Positions 7,475 to 16,519 of a DNA stretch of 64,000 nt are shown here, piece after piece (the first letter of the stretch is position 1; each line of letters starts with the position of its first letter). A program made the translations under genes and the position numbers. The notes beneath the pieces were generated by a model. The model had not been told where the DNA came from. It did not search any database and saw only the letters and a program-made list of their open reading frames with translations. The DNA is taken from the NCBI GenBank assembly GCA_965249775.1, contig OZ252253.1, positions 310,001 to 374,000 of the forward strand, written 5' to 3'. The stretch is from UBA822 sp965249775 (GTDB lineage: Bacteria > Gemmatimonadota > Gemmatimonadetes > Longimicrobiales > Gaopeijiaceae).

Positions 7475-7627
7475 ACTTGCGCCTCGCTTGTTTCATCTTC
7501 GACAACCCGGAGAACGAGAACCATATACTCGGCGAGGTGGATCAGACAGTTCCTCGCCAAACCAACCGACCCACGCTCCTAAAACAGTGCCTAGGGCGCT
7601 TCCACTAACACGCCAGAAAGGTCGCGG

Positions 7628-10600
7628 ATGACGATGGGTTGGCCCTTCCAAGGGAGTCTCTTCGCGGAGGACTTCCTAAGCCAAGCGATCACGGAGCTTC
7701 CCGATTGGCCGGACTTGGCCGAAGCGGCTCTCGGGGATCTTGAGGCCGCGCTGCGTGGCCTGTTCGGGAGCTTCCCCATGGATCTGTCGCCCAACGAGAG
7801 CCAGACGGAGGATGATCTGATCTGGCCGGTGCTGGCGCACCTCGGCTGGACATCTAGCCTCAGGCAGCAGAACCTCTCCCCTCGCGGACGGGAAGACGTG
7901 CCGGACGGATTGCTTTTCGCGGACGGCGCCGCGAAGGACCGGGCCAACCGCTTCGCCGAGGAGTGGAGGCGCTACGAGCACGGCCTTGCCGTCGTGGAGT
8001 CGAAACGATGGCTTCGACCCCTCGACCGGCGGTCCGGTCGGCAGGGCGAGGAGTCCGCGCCCTCGACGCAGATGCTGCGTTACCTCCGCCGCGTCGACGA
8101 CCTGACCACCGGCAAGCTTCGGTGGGGAATTCTGACAAACGGTGCCCACTGGCGCCTCTATTACGCCGGCGCGCGTTCGGTCTCCGAACAGTTCTTCGAG
8201 ATCGATCTCGCCGCGGTTTTTGGTGCTACGGGCGGCAGCGGCGGCGCGGCCGATCCGGCCGACACCCGAAGACATTGGCTGAAGGCGTTCGCGCTGATGT
8301 TCCGGCCAGATGCCTTCCTTCCCGGTGCGGCGGACGGGCGGACCTTTCACGAACGGGCGATCGATGTGGGCCGCTACTATCAGGAACGGGTCGCCAGCAG
8401 CCTGTCGGCGCTGGTCTTCGAGCAGGTTTTCCCGGACCTTGTCCGGGGACTCGCCAAGGCAGATCCCGAGGCCCCGTTGCCCGAAGTGCGCGACGCGGCG
8501 TTCGTCCTGCTGTATAGGCTCCTGTTCGTGCTCTACGCCGAAGACCGTGATCTCCTGCCGGTCCGCGACAGCCGCTACGACGACTACGCACTCCGGGTGC
8601 GGGTGCGCGGCGACATCGGCCGCCGCAAGGATCAGGGCGACGTGTTCTCGGCCGCCGTGGCTCGGTACTGGTCGGCGTTCGACGATCTCTGCCGCGCCAT
8701 CGACCAGGGCGATGCCTCGATCGGCCTGCCGCCCTACAACGGCGGGCTGTTCGACCGCGAGCGCACACCGTTGCTCTCGCGTGTTCGGCTGGGCGACGCG
8801 GTGATGGCCGACGTGATTGACGCCCTGTCATTCGAGGAGACACCCCGAGGCCGTCGCTACATCAACTACCGGGATCTCGGCGTTCAGCAACTCGGCTCGA
8901 TCTATGAGCGGCTGCTTGAACGAGAGGTCGTTCGCGAGGGTGAGGACATCGTTGTCCGTCCGAACGTGTTGGCCCGCAAGGACTCGGGCAGCTACTACAC
9001 GCCCGACGATCTGGTCGATCTGATCATACGGGAGACGGTCGAGCCGCTCGCGGCTTCGCGGATGGAGGGTTTCGACACCGAGGCATCGGATCTCGCTTCA
9101 AGCCAAGTTCCGGAAGATCGCCGAATGGGCCGTCTGAAACGGCTCGATCCGGCGGAGAAACTGCTCGAGCTGAAGGTCTGCGATCCCGCGATGGGTTCTG
9201 GACACTTCCTGGTCAACCTCGTGGACTACCTCGCCGACCGAGTCATCGAGGCCATGGCCGAGGCGGAAGCGATCATAGACGGATACCTCTCGCCATTGGT
9301 GGAGCGGATTGACGGGATCCGCAACACGATCATGGCCAACGCCGAGGACCGTGGCTGGACGTTCGATCCGGCGCAGCTCGACGACCGGCACATCATCCGC
9401 CGCATGGTGCTCAAGCGCTGTGTCTACGGCGTGGACAAGAATCCGATGGCGGTGGAGTTGACCAAGGTTTCGCTGTGGCTCCACACCTTCACCGTCGGAG
9501 CGCCGCTCAGCTTTCTGGATCATCACCTGCGCTGCGGCGACAGCCTGTTCGGCACCTGGGTGCAGCCCGCCGTCCACAGGATGGAAGAAAAGAGCAGTCT
9601 CTTCCTGAGGGGACCGCTCGAACGGGCCACGCGAGCGGCGGCGCCCATGCAGATCATCGAGGGGCTGACGGATGCCGAGATCGCCGAAGCGCACCGCTCC
9701 GCCGAAATATTCGCCGAAATCTCGGAGATGACCGCTCCCTTGGATGCCTTCATGTCGCTGCTTCACGCGTTCGACTGGTTGGGTCTTCAAAGACATGAGG
9801 TCAAGGCTGCGTATCTCAATTGGCTACAGGGTACGGCCGGCAATCCGATCGACATCGCCCAGAGGGGGCAGTCCGGCTCGGCAGAGGCCGACCGCATTCT
9901 GACGACTGCCCTGGAACTCGCCTCCAGCGAGCGATTCCTGAACTGGCAGGTTGCCTTCCCGGGCGTGTGGTCGGATTGGGAAGCCAAGGAGTTGACGGGC
10001 GGCTTCGACGCGGTGATCGGCAATCCGCCCTGGGACCGGATGAAGCTGCAACAGGTCGAATGGTTCGCAGCACGTCGCCGAGAGATCGCGACGGCTCGTG
10101 CCGATGATCGCAAGCGCATGATTGCCGAGCTCGACAAAGCGGGAGATCCGCTCGCTCGGGATTTCCGGCTGGCAAGCGAGCGGGCGGCGGCGGCCGCCCG
10201 GGTTGCCCGGACATCGGGAGACTATCCGCTGCTGGCGCGGGGCGACCTCAACCTCTATTCGCTGTTCGTCGAACGGGCCATGACGCTCGTCAAGCCCGAC
10301 GGCATGGTCGGGCTGCTCGTGCCGTCCGGCATCGCGTCGGACAAGATGGCGGCCCCGTTCTTCAAGAGCGTGGCCACCGAAGGCAGACTCAAGGCCCTGT
10401 ACGACTTCGAGAACCGGCGGACGCGCTACGATGCGCCGCCTTTCTTCCCCGACGTGGACAGCCGTCAGAAATTCTGCGCGTTCATCGCCAGTCCACTGCC
10501 GCTGAAGGAACCTGTTCGCTGCGCCTTCTTTCTGCAGGACGTGTCGGAACTCGAAGACCAGGAAAGGTGCCTTTCCCTCTCGTCGGCGGACTTCGCCCGG

Positions 10601-11683
10601 GTCAATCCGAACACCGGCACGGCCCCCATCTTCCGCTCGCGCCGCGACGCGGAACTCACAACGGCGATCTACGACCGCCTGCCGGTACTGGTCGACCGCT
10701 CGTCAGGTGGTGAAGTGAAGACGTGGCCGGTGAAATACTCGACGATGTTCCACATGACCAACGACTCCGGCCTATTTCGCACGCGTTCGGAGTTGGAGGA
10801 GAGGGAAGGCGCTTGGCCAGTCGGGGGGAATCGTTTCGATAGCCCATCCGGGGAGTGGGTGCCGCTCTATGTGGGTCGCATGATCCACCAGTTCGACCAC
10901 CGAGCCGCCTCGGTTCAGGTGAACGAGGAGAACCTCCACAATCCTGCATTGAGCGGCGAGGTCGGCGCCGAACGCAAGGCCGATCCGGCCTTTGTTCCAA
11001 CTCCGCAATACTGGGTACCGCGGAAGGAGATATTCTTCCTAGGCAATCTCGGTTGGACCATTGCCTTCCGTGACATCGCCCGTGCCACGGACGCGAGGAC
11101 CATGATTGCCGCGGCCGTGCCTGCGGTGGGCCTCGGGAACAAGGTGCCAGCGCTCTTCCCGGAGGCAGACAGTGATCCCTGCAAGAGAGCCCTGCTCCTG
11201 GCCAATCTCGGGGCCCACGTCCTTGATTTCGTGGTTCGGCGAAAGGTGCACAGCACGAACCTCAACTGGTATATCGTGGAGCAGCTGCCCGTCGTCCCTC
11301 CGGAGCAGTATGAAGCCGTGAGCTTCGGACCCAAAACGGCGGAGGAAATCGTCCGCGAGACCGTGCTCGAACTCACCTACACGGCGCACGACATGGCGCC
11401 GTTCGCCCGCGACATGGGCCATGTGGATGAGGGCGGCGAAGTCCTGCCGCCCTTCCGCTGGGACGACGACCGCCGCCTCCACCTGCGCGCCAAGCTGGAC
11501 GCGCTCTACTTCCACCTGTATGGCGTGACGGACCGGGATGACATTCGCTACATCTACTCAACTTTCCCCATCGTCGAACGAGACGAGAAGGCCGCATATG
11601 GCAACTACCGATCCCGGGACCTGGGTCTCGCGTGGATGAGCGCGTTCGCTGCCGATGATCCCGACGCGGAGATCGATCTGTGA
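7628..11683 (+). CDS. Large restriction enzyme-methyltransferase, Eco57I/type IIG-like
   Basis: 1351 residues. N-terminal nuclease-like site: TEDDLIWPVL (60-69), VPDGLLF (91-97) and VVESKRW (122-128), the E, PD, ExK arrangement. Methyltransferase domain: SAM motif DPAMGSGHFLV (near 519) and catalytic NPPWDRM (near 799), the Eco57I adenine-methylase signature. The C-terminal 500 residues should hold the recognition part (TAPIFRSRRD and later YTAHDMAPFARDMG). The size and domain order fit single-chain type IIG enzymes; no helicase or BREX/DISARM partner is adjacent, so a stand-alone RM role is preferred. Start supported by AAAGG about 10 nt upstream. Confidence 0.85.
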   Translation: MTMGWPFQGSLFAEDFLSQAITELPDWPDLAEAALGDLEAALRGLFGSFPMDLSPNESQTEDDLIWPVLAHLGWTSSLRQQNLSPRGREDVPDGLLFADGAAKDRANRFAEEWRRYEHGLAVVESKRWLRPLDRRSGRQGEESAPSTQMLRYLRRVDDLTTGKLRWGILTNGAHWRLYYAGARSVSEQFFEIDLAAVFGATGGSGGAADPADTRRHWLKAFALMFRPDAFLPGAADGRTFHERAIDVGRYYQERVASSLSALVFEQVFPDLVRGLAKADPEAPLPEVRDAAFVLLYRLLFVLYAEDRDLLPVRDSRYDDYALRVRVRGDIGRRKDQGDVFSAAVARYWSAFDDLCRAIDQGDASIGLPPYNGGLFDRERTPLLSRVRLGDAVMADVIDALSFEETPRGRRYINYRDLGVQQLGSIYERLLEREVVREGEDIVVRPNVLARKDSGSYYTPDDLVDLIIRETVEPLAASRMEGFDTEASDLASSQVPEDRRMGRLKRLDPAEKLLELKVCDPAMGSGHFLVNLVDYLADRVIEAMAEAEAIIDGYLSPLVERIDGIRNTIMANAEDRGWTFDPAQLDDRHIIRRMVLKRCVYGVDKNPMAVELTKVSLWLHTFTVGAPLSFLDHHLRCGDSLFGTWVQPAVHRMEEKSSLFLRGPLERATRAAAPMQIIEGLTDAEIAEAHRSAEIFAEISEMTAPLDAFMSLLHAFDWLGLQRHEVKAAYLNWLQGTAGNPIDIAQRGQSGSAEADRILTTALELASSERFLNWQVAFPGVWSDWEAKELTGGFDAVIGNPPWDRMKLQQVEWFAARRREIATARADDRKRMIAELDKAGDPLARDFRLASERAAAAARVARTSGDYPLLARGDLNLYSLFVERAMTLVKPDGMVGLLVPSGIASDKMAAPFFKSVATEGRLKALYDFENRRTRYDAPPFFPDVDSRQKFCAFIASPLPLKEPVRCAFFLQDVSELEDQERCLSLSSADFARVNPNTGTAPIFRSRRDAELTTAIYDRLPVLVDRSSGGEVKTWPVKYSTMFHMTNDSGLFRTRSELEEREGAWPVGGNRFDSPSGEWVPLYVGRMIHQFDHRAASVQVNEENLHNPALSGEVGAERKADPAFVPTPQYWVPRKEIFFLGNLGWTIAFRDIARATDARTMIAAAVPAVGLGNKVPALFPEADSDPCKRALLLANLGAHVLDFVVRRKVHSTNLNWYIVEQLPVVPPEQYEAVSFGPKTAEEIVRETVLELTYTAHDMAPFARDMGHVDEGGEVLPPFRWDDDRRLHLRAKLDALYFHLYGVTDRDDIRYIYSTFPIVERDEKAAYGNYRSRDLGLAWMSAFAADDPDAEIDL

Positions 11684-11866
11684 GGGGTCGCGGTCCTATT
11701 AGTCGGCGGTTCGAAGGTGGGCGATGCTCGATGGTACGACAGACACGTTCCGATCGCCGACCGGTTGTACGACGACCACCTAGTCGTGACATGACGGACG
11801 AAGGCCACACCGCTATTGCGATTCAGGGCGCGGACGGCAAACGCCTCACCTACGGCGCACGGCGGC

Positions 11867-11959
11867 ATCCACAAGACGCCCGCGATGGCGGCTGGGGTTG
11901 CGGACCATGTTTGGACGATGGACGAAGTCGTAGGGCTGTTGGAGACTATCGAGAAGTAG
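11867..11959 (+). pseudogene. C-terminal tail of a DDE transposase, copy 2
   Basis: Reads IHKTPAMAAGVADHVWTMDE and then VVGLLETIEK before TAG at 11,957. It is the same transposase tail as at 5662-5739 and in the same orientation, so the pair bracket the C5 methyltransferase, vsr and large RM gene. The rest of the 11,684-12,170 interval has no supportable gene. Confidence 0.55.
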
Positions 11960-12170
11960 ACTCGGCTCCACCAACTACGCGGCGCGGTTCCTGGTCCTCG
12001 GTCTCTGCGTCCGGGTCCGGCGGAATGGAGTACGCCAAGGTTATCCCTAAAGAACAGCGCCCGACCAGTTTCCAGCATGAGCTTCCTCTTGCCACGGGAA
12101 TCCGTAGGGGGAGCCTTCAATCAGTTCCTTGCGATCAAATCAGCCTTATCATTCCACGTCTTACGAGGCA

Positions 12171-12887
12171 TCAGAAGATCCAGTCGAGCAGCATGGACCC
12201 GCCCTTCACGACCACGAACGTCGCGCCGGCGGCGATGAGCCCCTCGAGCGTACTGGCTCCGAGGGCCTCCCTAGAGATGAAGAAGGCGTTGACACTGAGG
12301 CTCACGGCCTCGCGTGTCCCGATCCCGGGGCTCCGGAGGTCCTCAAGGATCGCGATCTGTTCCCCCTGCGACTCGATCAGCGCGCGTCCCGTTTCCAGCT
12401 CGATGTCCTGGCCGCGAATCAGTGCGTTGGCGGTTGTGAGCTGCCCGCGCAGCACACCAGCCGCGTCTCGCTCTGCGCCAATGATTTCACGAAGCACCGC
12501 CACTTCGGCTTGGTGCAGCTCTTCTCGACGCTCGACCTGCGCACGGAGCTCCGGAAGCGAATCGGGCACGGCATCAAGGATGCCTTCGAAGGCTTCGCGG
12601 CTAGCGGTCGCGAGCGCGTAGGCACGGAGTTCGGCGTCCTCGACCGCAATGCTCAGTGTCGCGAGAGAGTCCGCAGCCGCTTGGTCGCCTTCCTGCTTCT
12701 CCCTGCGGAGTTCGTCCGTCTCCTCGCGGGCTGTTGCCAACTCGGCCTCCAACTCGACCGTCTCGGCCTGCTGCAACTCGAGTTCCGCTTCCTTCCTGGC
12801 CTCGGAGCCCCAGGCAGCCCGGACCAGCAGAGCTGCGACGATGCACAGTACCGCCAGGACGAGCTCGGGGCGCGTCGGGGCTCTCAT
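12171..12887 (-). CDS. Membrane-anchored coiled-coil protein, spanin- or Rz-like
   Basis: 238 residues: an N-terminal membrane segment (LVLAVLCIVAALLVRAAW, 9-26) followed by about 170 residues of charged heptad-type helix (LELQQAETVELEAELATARE and onward), then a short hydrophobic tail. An inner-membrane anchor plus periplasmic coiled coil next to the endolysin is the layout of i-spanins, which help disrupt the outer envelope at lysis, though this one is longer than typical Rz. It is the last gene of the prophage operon. Its ATG overlaps the stop of the small membrane protein upstream. Confidence 0.55.
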   Translation of the reverse strand: MRAPTRPELVLAVLCIVAALLVRAAWGSEARKEAELELQQAETVELEAELATAREETDELRREKQEGDQAAADSLATLSIAVEDAELRAYALATASREAFEGILDAVPDSLPELRAQVERREELHQAEVAVLREIIGAERDAAGVLRGQLTTANALIRGQDIELETGRALIESQGEQIAILEDLRSPGIGTREAVSLSVNAFFISREALGASTLEGLIAAGATFVVVKGGSMLLDWIF

Positions 12888-12988
12888 CGTTTTGCCGGCT
12901 TCCAGAGCAGGAAGCAGAGTACGACCCCCAACATCACAACAGTCGCCGTGAGTGCAGCCACGAGGTTCAGGAGGGCGGAACGGACCAT
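12884..12988 (-). CDS. 34-residue single-span membrane protein, possible small holin or lysis accessory
   Basis: MVRSALLNLVAALTATVVML then GVVLCFLLWKPAKR: one membrane helix and a short basic tail. It fits between the endolysin stop at 12,991 and the spanin-like gene, overlapping the latter by ATGA, so coding is likely from the packing. Role inferred from the lysis-cassette position only. Confidence 0.6.
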   Translation of the reverse strand: MVRSALLNLVAALTATVVMLGVVLCFLLWKPAKR

Positions 12989-12990
12989 GG

Positions 12991-13500
12991 TCAGATCATC
13001 CTCCGCAGGTGATTGACCCGGGACAGCCAAGCGAGCAGAAACTTCCGGGATGCAGTCCGCCGGCGTGCGATCGCCTCGTAGAATTCGAGCCGTTTCCAGA
13101 GCATAAGGTTGACCAGTGCGTCCGGATGTAGGGCCTCGACCGCAGCGAGGGTCATCGGACCGATAACACCATCGTCAGCGACGCCTGCGGCCCGCTGGAG
13201 CAGCTTCGCGGCGTTCCTTGGCCCGTGGTTCACGCAGGCGTCGCAGTGCACTAGAGACACGGGCCAGGGCAGCGCATCGCACTTGCCGGCAACCCAATAT
13301 CGCTCGTGATAGACTGTCTCAACTTCCGCATCGGAGATGCCGCGCACCGCCTTGTTGGGCAGCCCTTTCGATTTCCGCCAAGCGTCGTACGTCTTCTGCG
13401 TAATTCCTTTCATCGTAGCGCCACCAGGATCGTCGGGATCGTTAGCGTAGCCACCCTCGAATCTCAGGATGACCGGGAGCGCCTGAAGGAATCCAGACAT
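12991..13500 (-). CDS. Endolysin, glycoside hydrolase family 108-like muramidase
   Basis: 169 residues. The N-terminus has the GH108 signature FEGGYANDPDDPGGATMKGI with the catalytic Glu at about residue 15; later VHCDACVNHGPRNAAKLLQR and VADDGVIGPMTLAAV form the small peptidoglycan-binding half usual in these enzymes. It should cleave the glycan chain of peptidoglycan at the end of the lytic cycle. No signal peptide, so a holin is needed; small membrane proteins on either side (12,884 and 13,683) are candidates. Confidence 0.9.
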   Translation of the reverse strand: MSGFLQALPVILRFEGGYANDPDDPGGATMKGITQKTYDAWRKSKGLPNKAVRGISDAEVETVYHERYWVAGKCDALPWPVSLVHCDACVNHGPRNAAKLLQRAAGVADDGVIGPMTLAAVEALHPDALVNLMLWKRLEFYEAIARRRTASRKFLLAWLSRVNHLRRMI

Positions 13501-13686
13501 CTAGTGAACCCCGCCGGCATTGGGGAGGAAGGGCCTTCGTTCTGAAGGAACTCGCACGCCACCTCGGGCTGAACCTACGACAGCCTCCGGCACTGGTATC
13601 ACAGGCGTGGCCTTCCGCTGGATGAAGCGGTCCAGCGCGCCCGACCCGCCGCCTGACCCCAACAGGGCCTGCGCGAATCCGCTCAT
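13501..13686 (-). CDS. 61-residue phage protein of unknown function
   Basis: Starts MSGFAQALLGSGGGSGALDR, the rest proline- and arginine-rich. The ATG overlaps the upstream gene's stop (ATGA) and its own stop abuts the endolysin start. No known domain; coding is supported by the packing. Confidence 0.5.
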   Translation of the reverse strand: MSGFAQALLGSGGGSGALDRFIQRKATPVIPVPEAVVGSARGGVRVPSERRPFLPNAGGVH

Positions 13687-13901
13687 AGGTCGTAGTCCGC
13701 GCGGCCGGTGGGGAAGTAGTCCACGGGCTCGGTTCCCCGGTACGTGCTCACGATGCTCTTACCGCCTGCGACCGAGACCCACGGGGCAGCAACCGCGATG
13801 AACGTGGTGGGGTCGTCGAAGTAGATTGCGAGGGCGGCGGACAGCAGGACCACCCAAGGGCTGATCTTCCAGAACCGGGAGTTGCGCGCCCAGCCGTTCA
13901 T
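13683..13901 (-). CDS. 72-residue membrane protein in the lysis cassette
   Basis: One or two membrane segments: ISPWVVLLSAALAIYF and TTFIAVAAPWVSVAGG, then a soluble tail ending in GRADYDL. Size and place next to the endolysin make it a holin candidate, but the tail resembles small phage membrane proteins of unknown role. Overlaps both neighbours by four bases. Confidence 0.55.
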   Translation of the reverse strand: MNGWARNSRFWKISPWVVLLSAALAIYFDDPTTFIAVAAPWVSVAGGKSIVSTYRGTEPVDYFPTGRADYDL

Positions 13902-14179
13902 CGGGGCTCGCCCCGGCGCTCGATGATCCCACGGAGTTCCTTCAGGCCCTCCTCAATTCGGCGGATCCAGCCCGATTTTGCGTCCGCTTCCGTTTCGACC
14001 TTGGCCAGCCGTTCATTCTGTTTGGCGTCGGACGCGAGCAACGTTTTCATGTCGCCCTTGATCTCGGAGACGTCTCCTCGCAGCCCGTTCACGGCGAATT
14101 TGATGCCGGCCACGAGAATCGCGGCGGACACGATTAGGCCGCCAACCTGGAGGGCCATGTCAGTCGAAACGGATTCCAT
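13898..14179 (-). CDS. 93-residue membrane protein with cytoplasmic or periplasmic coiled coil
   Basis: N-terminal membrane helix (LQVGGLIVSAAILVAGIKFA, 10-29) followed by a charged helix with heptads (DVSEIKGDMKTLLASDAKQN and KVETEADAKSGWIRRIEEGL). Similar small phage proteins sit in lysis or tail-end modules. Could be a holin-associated or superinfection-related protein; not decided. Confidence 0.6.
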   Translation of the reverse strand: MESVSTDMALQVGGLIVSAAILVAGIKFAVNGLRGDVSEIKGDMKTLLASDAKQNERLAKVETEADAKSGWIRRIEEGLKELRGIIERRGEPR

Positions 14180-14241
14180 CAGCCGGCCACCATGAGGATG
14201 TCGATGACCGGGTTCGCGATCACTACTTTGTCGAGTGCCAT
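14179..14241 (-). CDS. 20-residue ORF, possible micropeptide
   Basis: MALDKVVIANPVIDILMVAG, ending in a TGATG overlap with the next gene. The overlap pattern matches the rest of the operon, but the length makes the call weak; it may be the end of a lost gene. Confidence 0.3.
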   Translation of the reverse strand: MALDKVVIANPVIDILMVAG

Positions 14242-14270
14242 TCTAGAATCCTCCGGTGTGTGTTATCCCC

Positions 14271-14810
14271 TCAGCTCGGCGCCGGAGCTGCGGCCGCATC
14301 CGCGACTCCGTTCTCGGCCTTCACCCGCTCGGCTCGGGTCCGCTTCTTCGGCTTCTCAGGCTCCGCGGTCGCCTCGACCTTCTCGGGCGCGTCGTCATCG
14401 TCCAGCTCCATGTCGTGCTGGATAATGCGATGGACGTTGTGAATCGTGGAAGCGGGAATCTCGAGGCCCTCGTCTTCGCGCATCTGATAGATCGCTGACA
14501 TCCGGATGGACGGCACCTTCACCTCGACGCCGGCGTCCAAGAGGGTCCGGGTTTTGGTATTGTACTCTTCGCGCTCGTCTTCCTTGGGCCGCTTCCCCAC
14601 GACCTCACCGTCCTCCACGATGTCGATCGTGGCGTACCGCCGGTCGAGCTTCCCCCGTGTGGTGTTGTAGGCCTTCACTTTTGGGGTGAGCACCTCAAGG
14701 ATGCTGGAGACCCGGAACGAGAACAGCGTCTCTAGGTCGTCCACGGCCAGCAATTCGCGACAACCCTGGTGCAGCTCGAGCAGTTCGTCGTTGGTGAGTT
14801 TCAGTTCCAT
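14271..14810 (-). CDS. 179-residue phage protein, unknown
   Basis: Start ATG 14,810 is 2 nt beyond the fibre gene stop. The chain opens MELKLTNDELLELHQGCREL, is rich in acidic and charged residues (VGKRPKEDEREEYNTKTRTL), and ends with an alanine/proline tail. Position right after the tail fibre is typical of fibre-assembly or unknown accessory proteins. No motif recognised. Confidence 0.65.
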   Translation of the reverse strand: MELKLTNDELLELHQGCRELLAVDDLETLFSFRVSSILEVLTPKVKAYNTTRGKLDRRYATIDIVEDGEVVGKRPKEDEREEYNTKTRTLLDAGVEVKVPSIRMSAIYQMREDEGLEIPASTIHNVHRIIQHDMELDDDDAPEKVEATAEPEKPKKRTRAERVKAENGVADAAAAPAPS

Positions 14811-14812
14811 GG

Positions 14813-15886
14813 TTACGCTGCCTCCAGGAGTGCGAGGGCGTCGTCGCGGCCCTCGAATTTCGGGTTTACGTCGACTAAGTGGCGCACGCACCCCTCGAGG
14901 CGGTCCTCACGGGATTCGGCCTCTTCGATGCGGACCTGGCACTCTTGGACGGCTTTGCCAGTCTCGGTGGCGATGCCCATATAGTTGATCGCGTACATCC
15001 CGGTCTGGCCGTCCTCGTACACACAGTCAGGGAAGACCTCGAGCACGTCCTGGGCTATGAGTCCGTGGCGGTCCTGCTCGGGGGTCGCGATGAACTGGAA
15101 GTCGGACCATTTCAGTTGCTTGTAGCGATCCCAATTCGAGTCGGCGGCGACGATGTTCTGCTTGAGTCTGCGGTCGGAGAGTCCGCCGTAACTGTTCGCG
15201 CTGCCCTGATACGAGCCGTCCGAATAGATCACCGCCTGGAGGCCAGCGGAATCGTCCATTCGTAAGAAGTATTGGGTGGTGTCGTTCGGGGCGGCAGCGC
15301 TGAAGTCGATATACATACCGAAGGGTGTGGCGTTGCTGCTGTCGATGTTGAACGAGGTGTTCGTGCCGGCGTTGAGTATAGTGAGCGGGTGCGTGGCCTC
15401 GGCTGCTTTGCCGATGCCTATCGCCCCCGTGAACGAGCTCGTCCCCGTAACAGCTAGGGTGCCCGCGACAGTTACGTCGATGCCTGCCAGCGTTATCCCC
15501 GTTGTGAGAGTCCCCGCCACCATATTTCTAAACAGCATGGTGCCGTCTTCGACCCCCGCCGCCGCGTCAGCACTGTTAAATACGATGTCCTGGAAGACGA
15601 CCGTAGCGTCCGCTACATCACGGCCCTTCACCTGGAGAATCCCGTTCGTTCGCGTAGAGGCGGCTACGCCCGTGGTCGTGTCCTCCATCGTCCACGTAAC
15701 ATCGCCCGCCTTCGAGGAGGCGAAGTTGCCCGCGATCGTGACGTCCCCACCGTCCGGCGTGATCGTGAGATCGCCGGAAGAAGACACCGCGAAGACGACG
15801 TCGGTCGTCCCCGTATTGTCGAACGCGAGGATCAACGGCGCGGTCGTGTCCGCTAGGTTGAGGCCGCCCGGACTGTACAGTGCCAT
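14813..15886 (-). CDS. Tail fibre or tip protein with C-terminal S74 intramolecular chaperone
   Basis: 357 residues. The N-terminal 240 residues are Thr/Gly/Ala-rich, beta-strand repeats typical of trimeric fibres (ITPDGGDVTIAGNF, AGIDVTVAGTLAVTGTSSFT). The C-terminal part begins SDRRLKQNIV with HGLIAQDVLEVFPDCV further on, the endosialidase chaperone (peptidase S74) signature; the Ser of SDRRLK is the expected autocleavage site after trimer folding. It probably binds the host surface. Confidence 0.85.
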   Translation of the reverse strand: MALYSPGGLNLADTTAPLILAFDNTGTTDVVFAVSSSGDLTITPDGGDVTIAGNFASSKAGDVTWTMEDTTTGVAASTRTNGILQVKGRDVADATVVFQDIVFNSADAAAGVEDGTMLFRNMVAGTLTTGITLAGIDVTVAGTLAVTGTSSFTGAIGIGKAAEATHPLTILNAGTNTSFNIDSSNATPFGMYIDFSAAAPNDTTQYFLRMDDSAGLQAVIYSDGSYQGSANSYGGLSDRRLKQNIVAADSNWDRYKQLKWSDFQFIATPEQDRHGLIAQDVLEVFPDCVYEDGQTGMYAINYMGIATETGKAVQECQVRIEEAESREDRLEGCVRHLVDVNPKFEGRDDALALLEAA

Positions 15887-15901
15887 TTCCCTATGTTCTC
15901 C

Positions 15902-16150
15902 TCAGACGAGCGGCGTCGCGTGAATCGCGAGCCGTCCCCGTATCAGATAGATCTTCGAGCCGGCAACAACCGAGTCGGTGAAGTAGACGTCGCCCGACGC
16001 GGTGTCCTTGACTAATGTGGCGTTCTGATCAGCGGCGATCTTCGTGAAGCCGTAGCGTCCGGCCTCCTTCCGCTCGTAGACGCGTACCGCAGCCGTCAGG
16101 GAGTCCTTGGGGATCTCCCAGATGTTGCTCGGGGCGACCCGGTCAGGCAT
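15902..16150 (-). CDS. 82-residue phage protein, unknown
   Basis: MPDRVAPSNIWEIPKDSLTA, then mixed beta-like sequence (GDVYFTDSVVAGSKIYLIRG). Lies between the tail tip genes and the fibre, so a minor tail or fibre-attachment role is possible. No known domain. Confidence 0.55.
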   Translation of the reverse strand: MPDRVAPSNIWEIPKDSLTAAVRVYERKEAGRYGFTKIAADQNATLVKDTASGDVYFTDSVVAGSKIYLIRGRLAIHATPLV

Positions 16151-16159
16151 AAGGGCGCC

Positions 16160-16510
16160 TCATGGGAGTGTGTATCCGGCGTCTTGGGCCAAGCCGCGCA
16201 GTTCTCCGACGAGCCCCTGGGCATCCTTGAGCGAGCCCCGAAGGTCACGAAGCTCCCTTGCGATGTTGTCCAGTATCCGGGCCTGTGCGTCGACCTGCTG
16301 CATCAAGGTTTCCATCTTGCCGACCATGACTTCACTCGGCTCCTCGCCCTCGGCTTCCTGCAGCAGCCCACGGACCAAGGCGATCTGCTGCCCACGCAGT
16401 TTCACCACCGTGGCCGACGTCTTCAGCCACTTCTTCAGTCGGACGTTCGTGTGTACGCTGGGCGTCTTCAGTTCGGTCAGAAACGCCTGGGTCTCGGGAA
16501 CGGTGGGCAT
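16160..16510 (-). CDS. 116-residue helical phage protein
   Basis: Predicted almost entirely helical with coiled-coil heptads in the middle (MVGKMETLMQQVDAQARILD, IARELRDLRGSLKDAQGLVG). In the tail-tip module; function not recognised. Confidence 0.6.
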   Translation of the reverse strand: MPTVPETQAFLTELKTPSVHTNVRLKKWLKTSATVVKLRGQQIALVRGLLQEAEGEEPSEVMVGKMETLMQQVDAQARILDNIARELRDLRGSLKDAQGLVGELRGLAQDAGYTLP

Positions 16511-16519
16511 GTGCTGCTC

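Noticed and set aside
7628..11683. BREX PglX or DISARM methyltransferase
   Set aside because: No brxC/pglZ or drmA/drmB-like genes are adjacent; the gene stands alone with its own nuclease-like N-terminus.
12129..13016. Long plus-strand frames opposite the lysis genes
   Set aside because: They are antisense to well-supported minus-strand genes and show the biased composition typical of shadows in GC-rich DNA.
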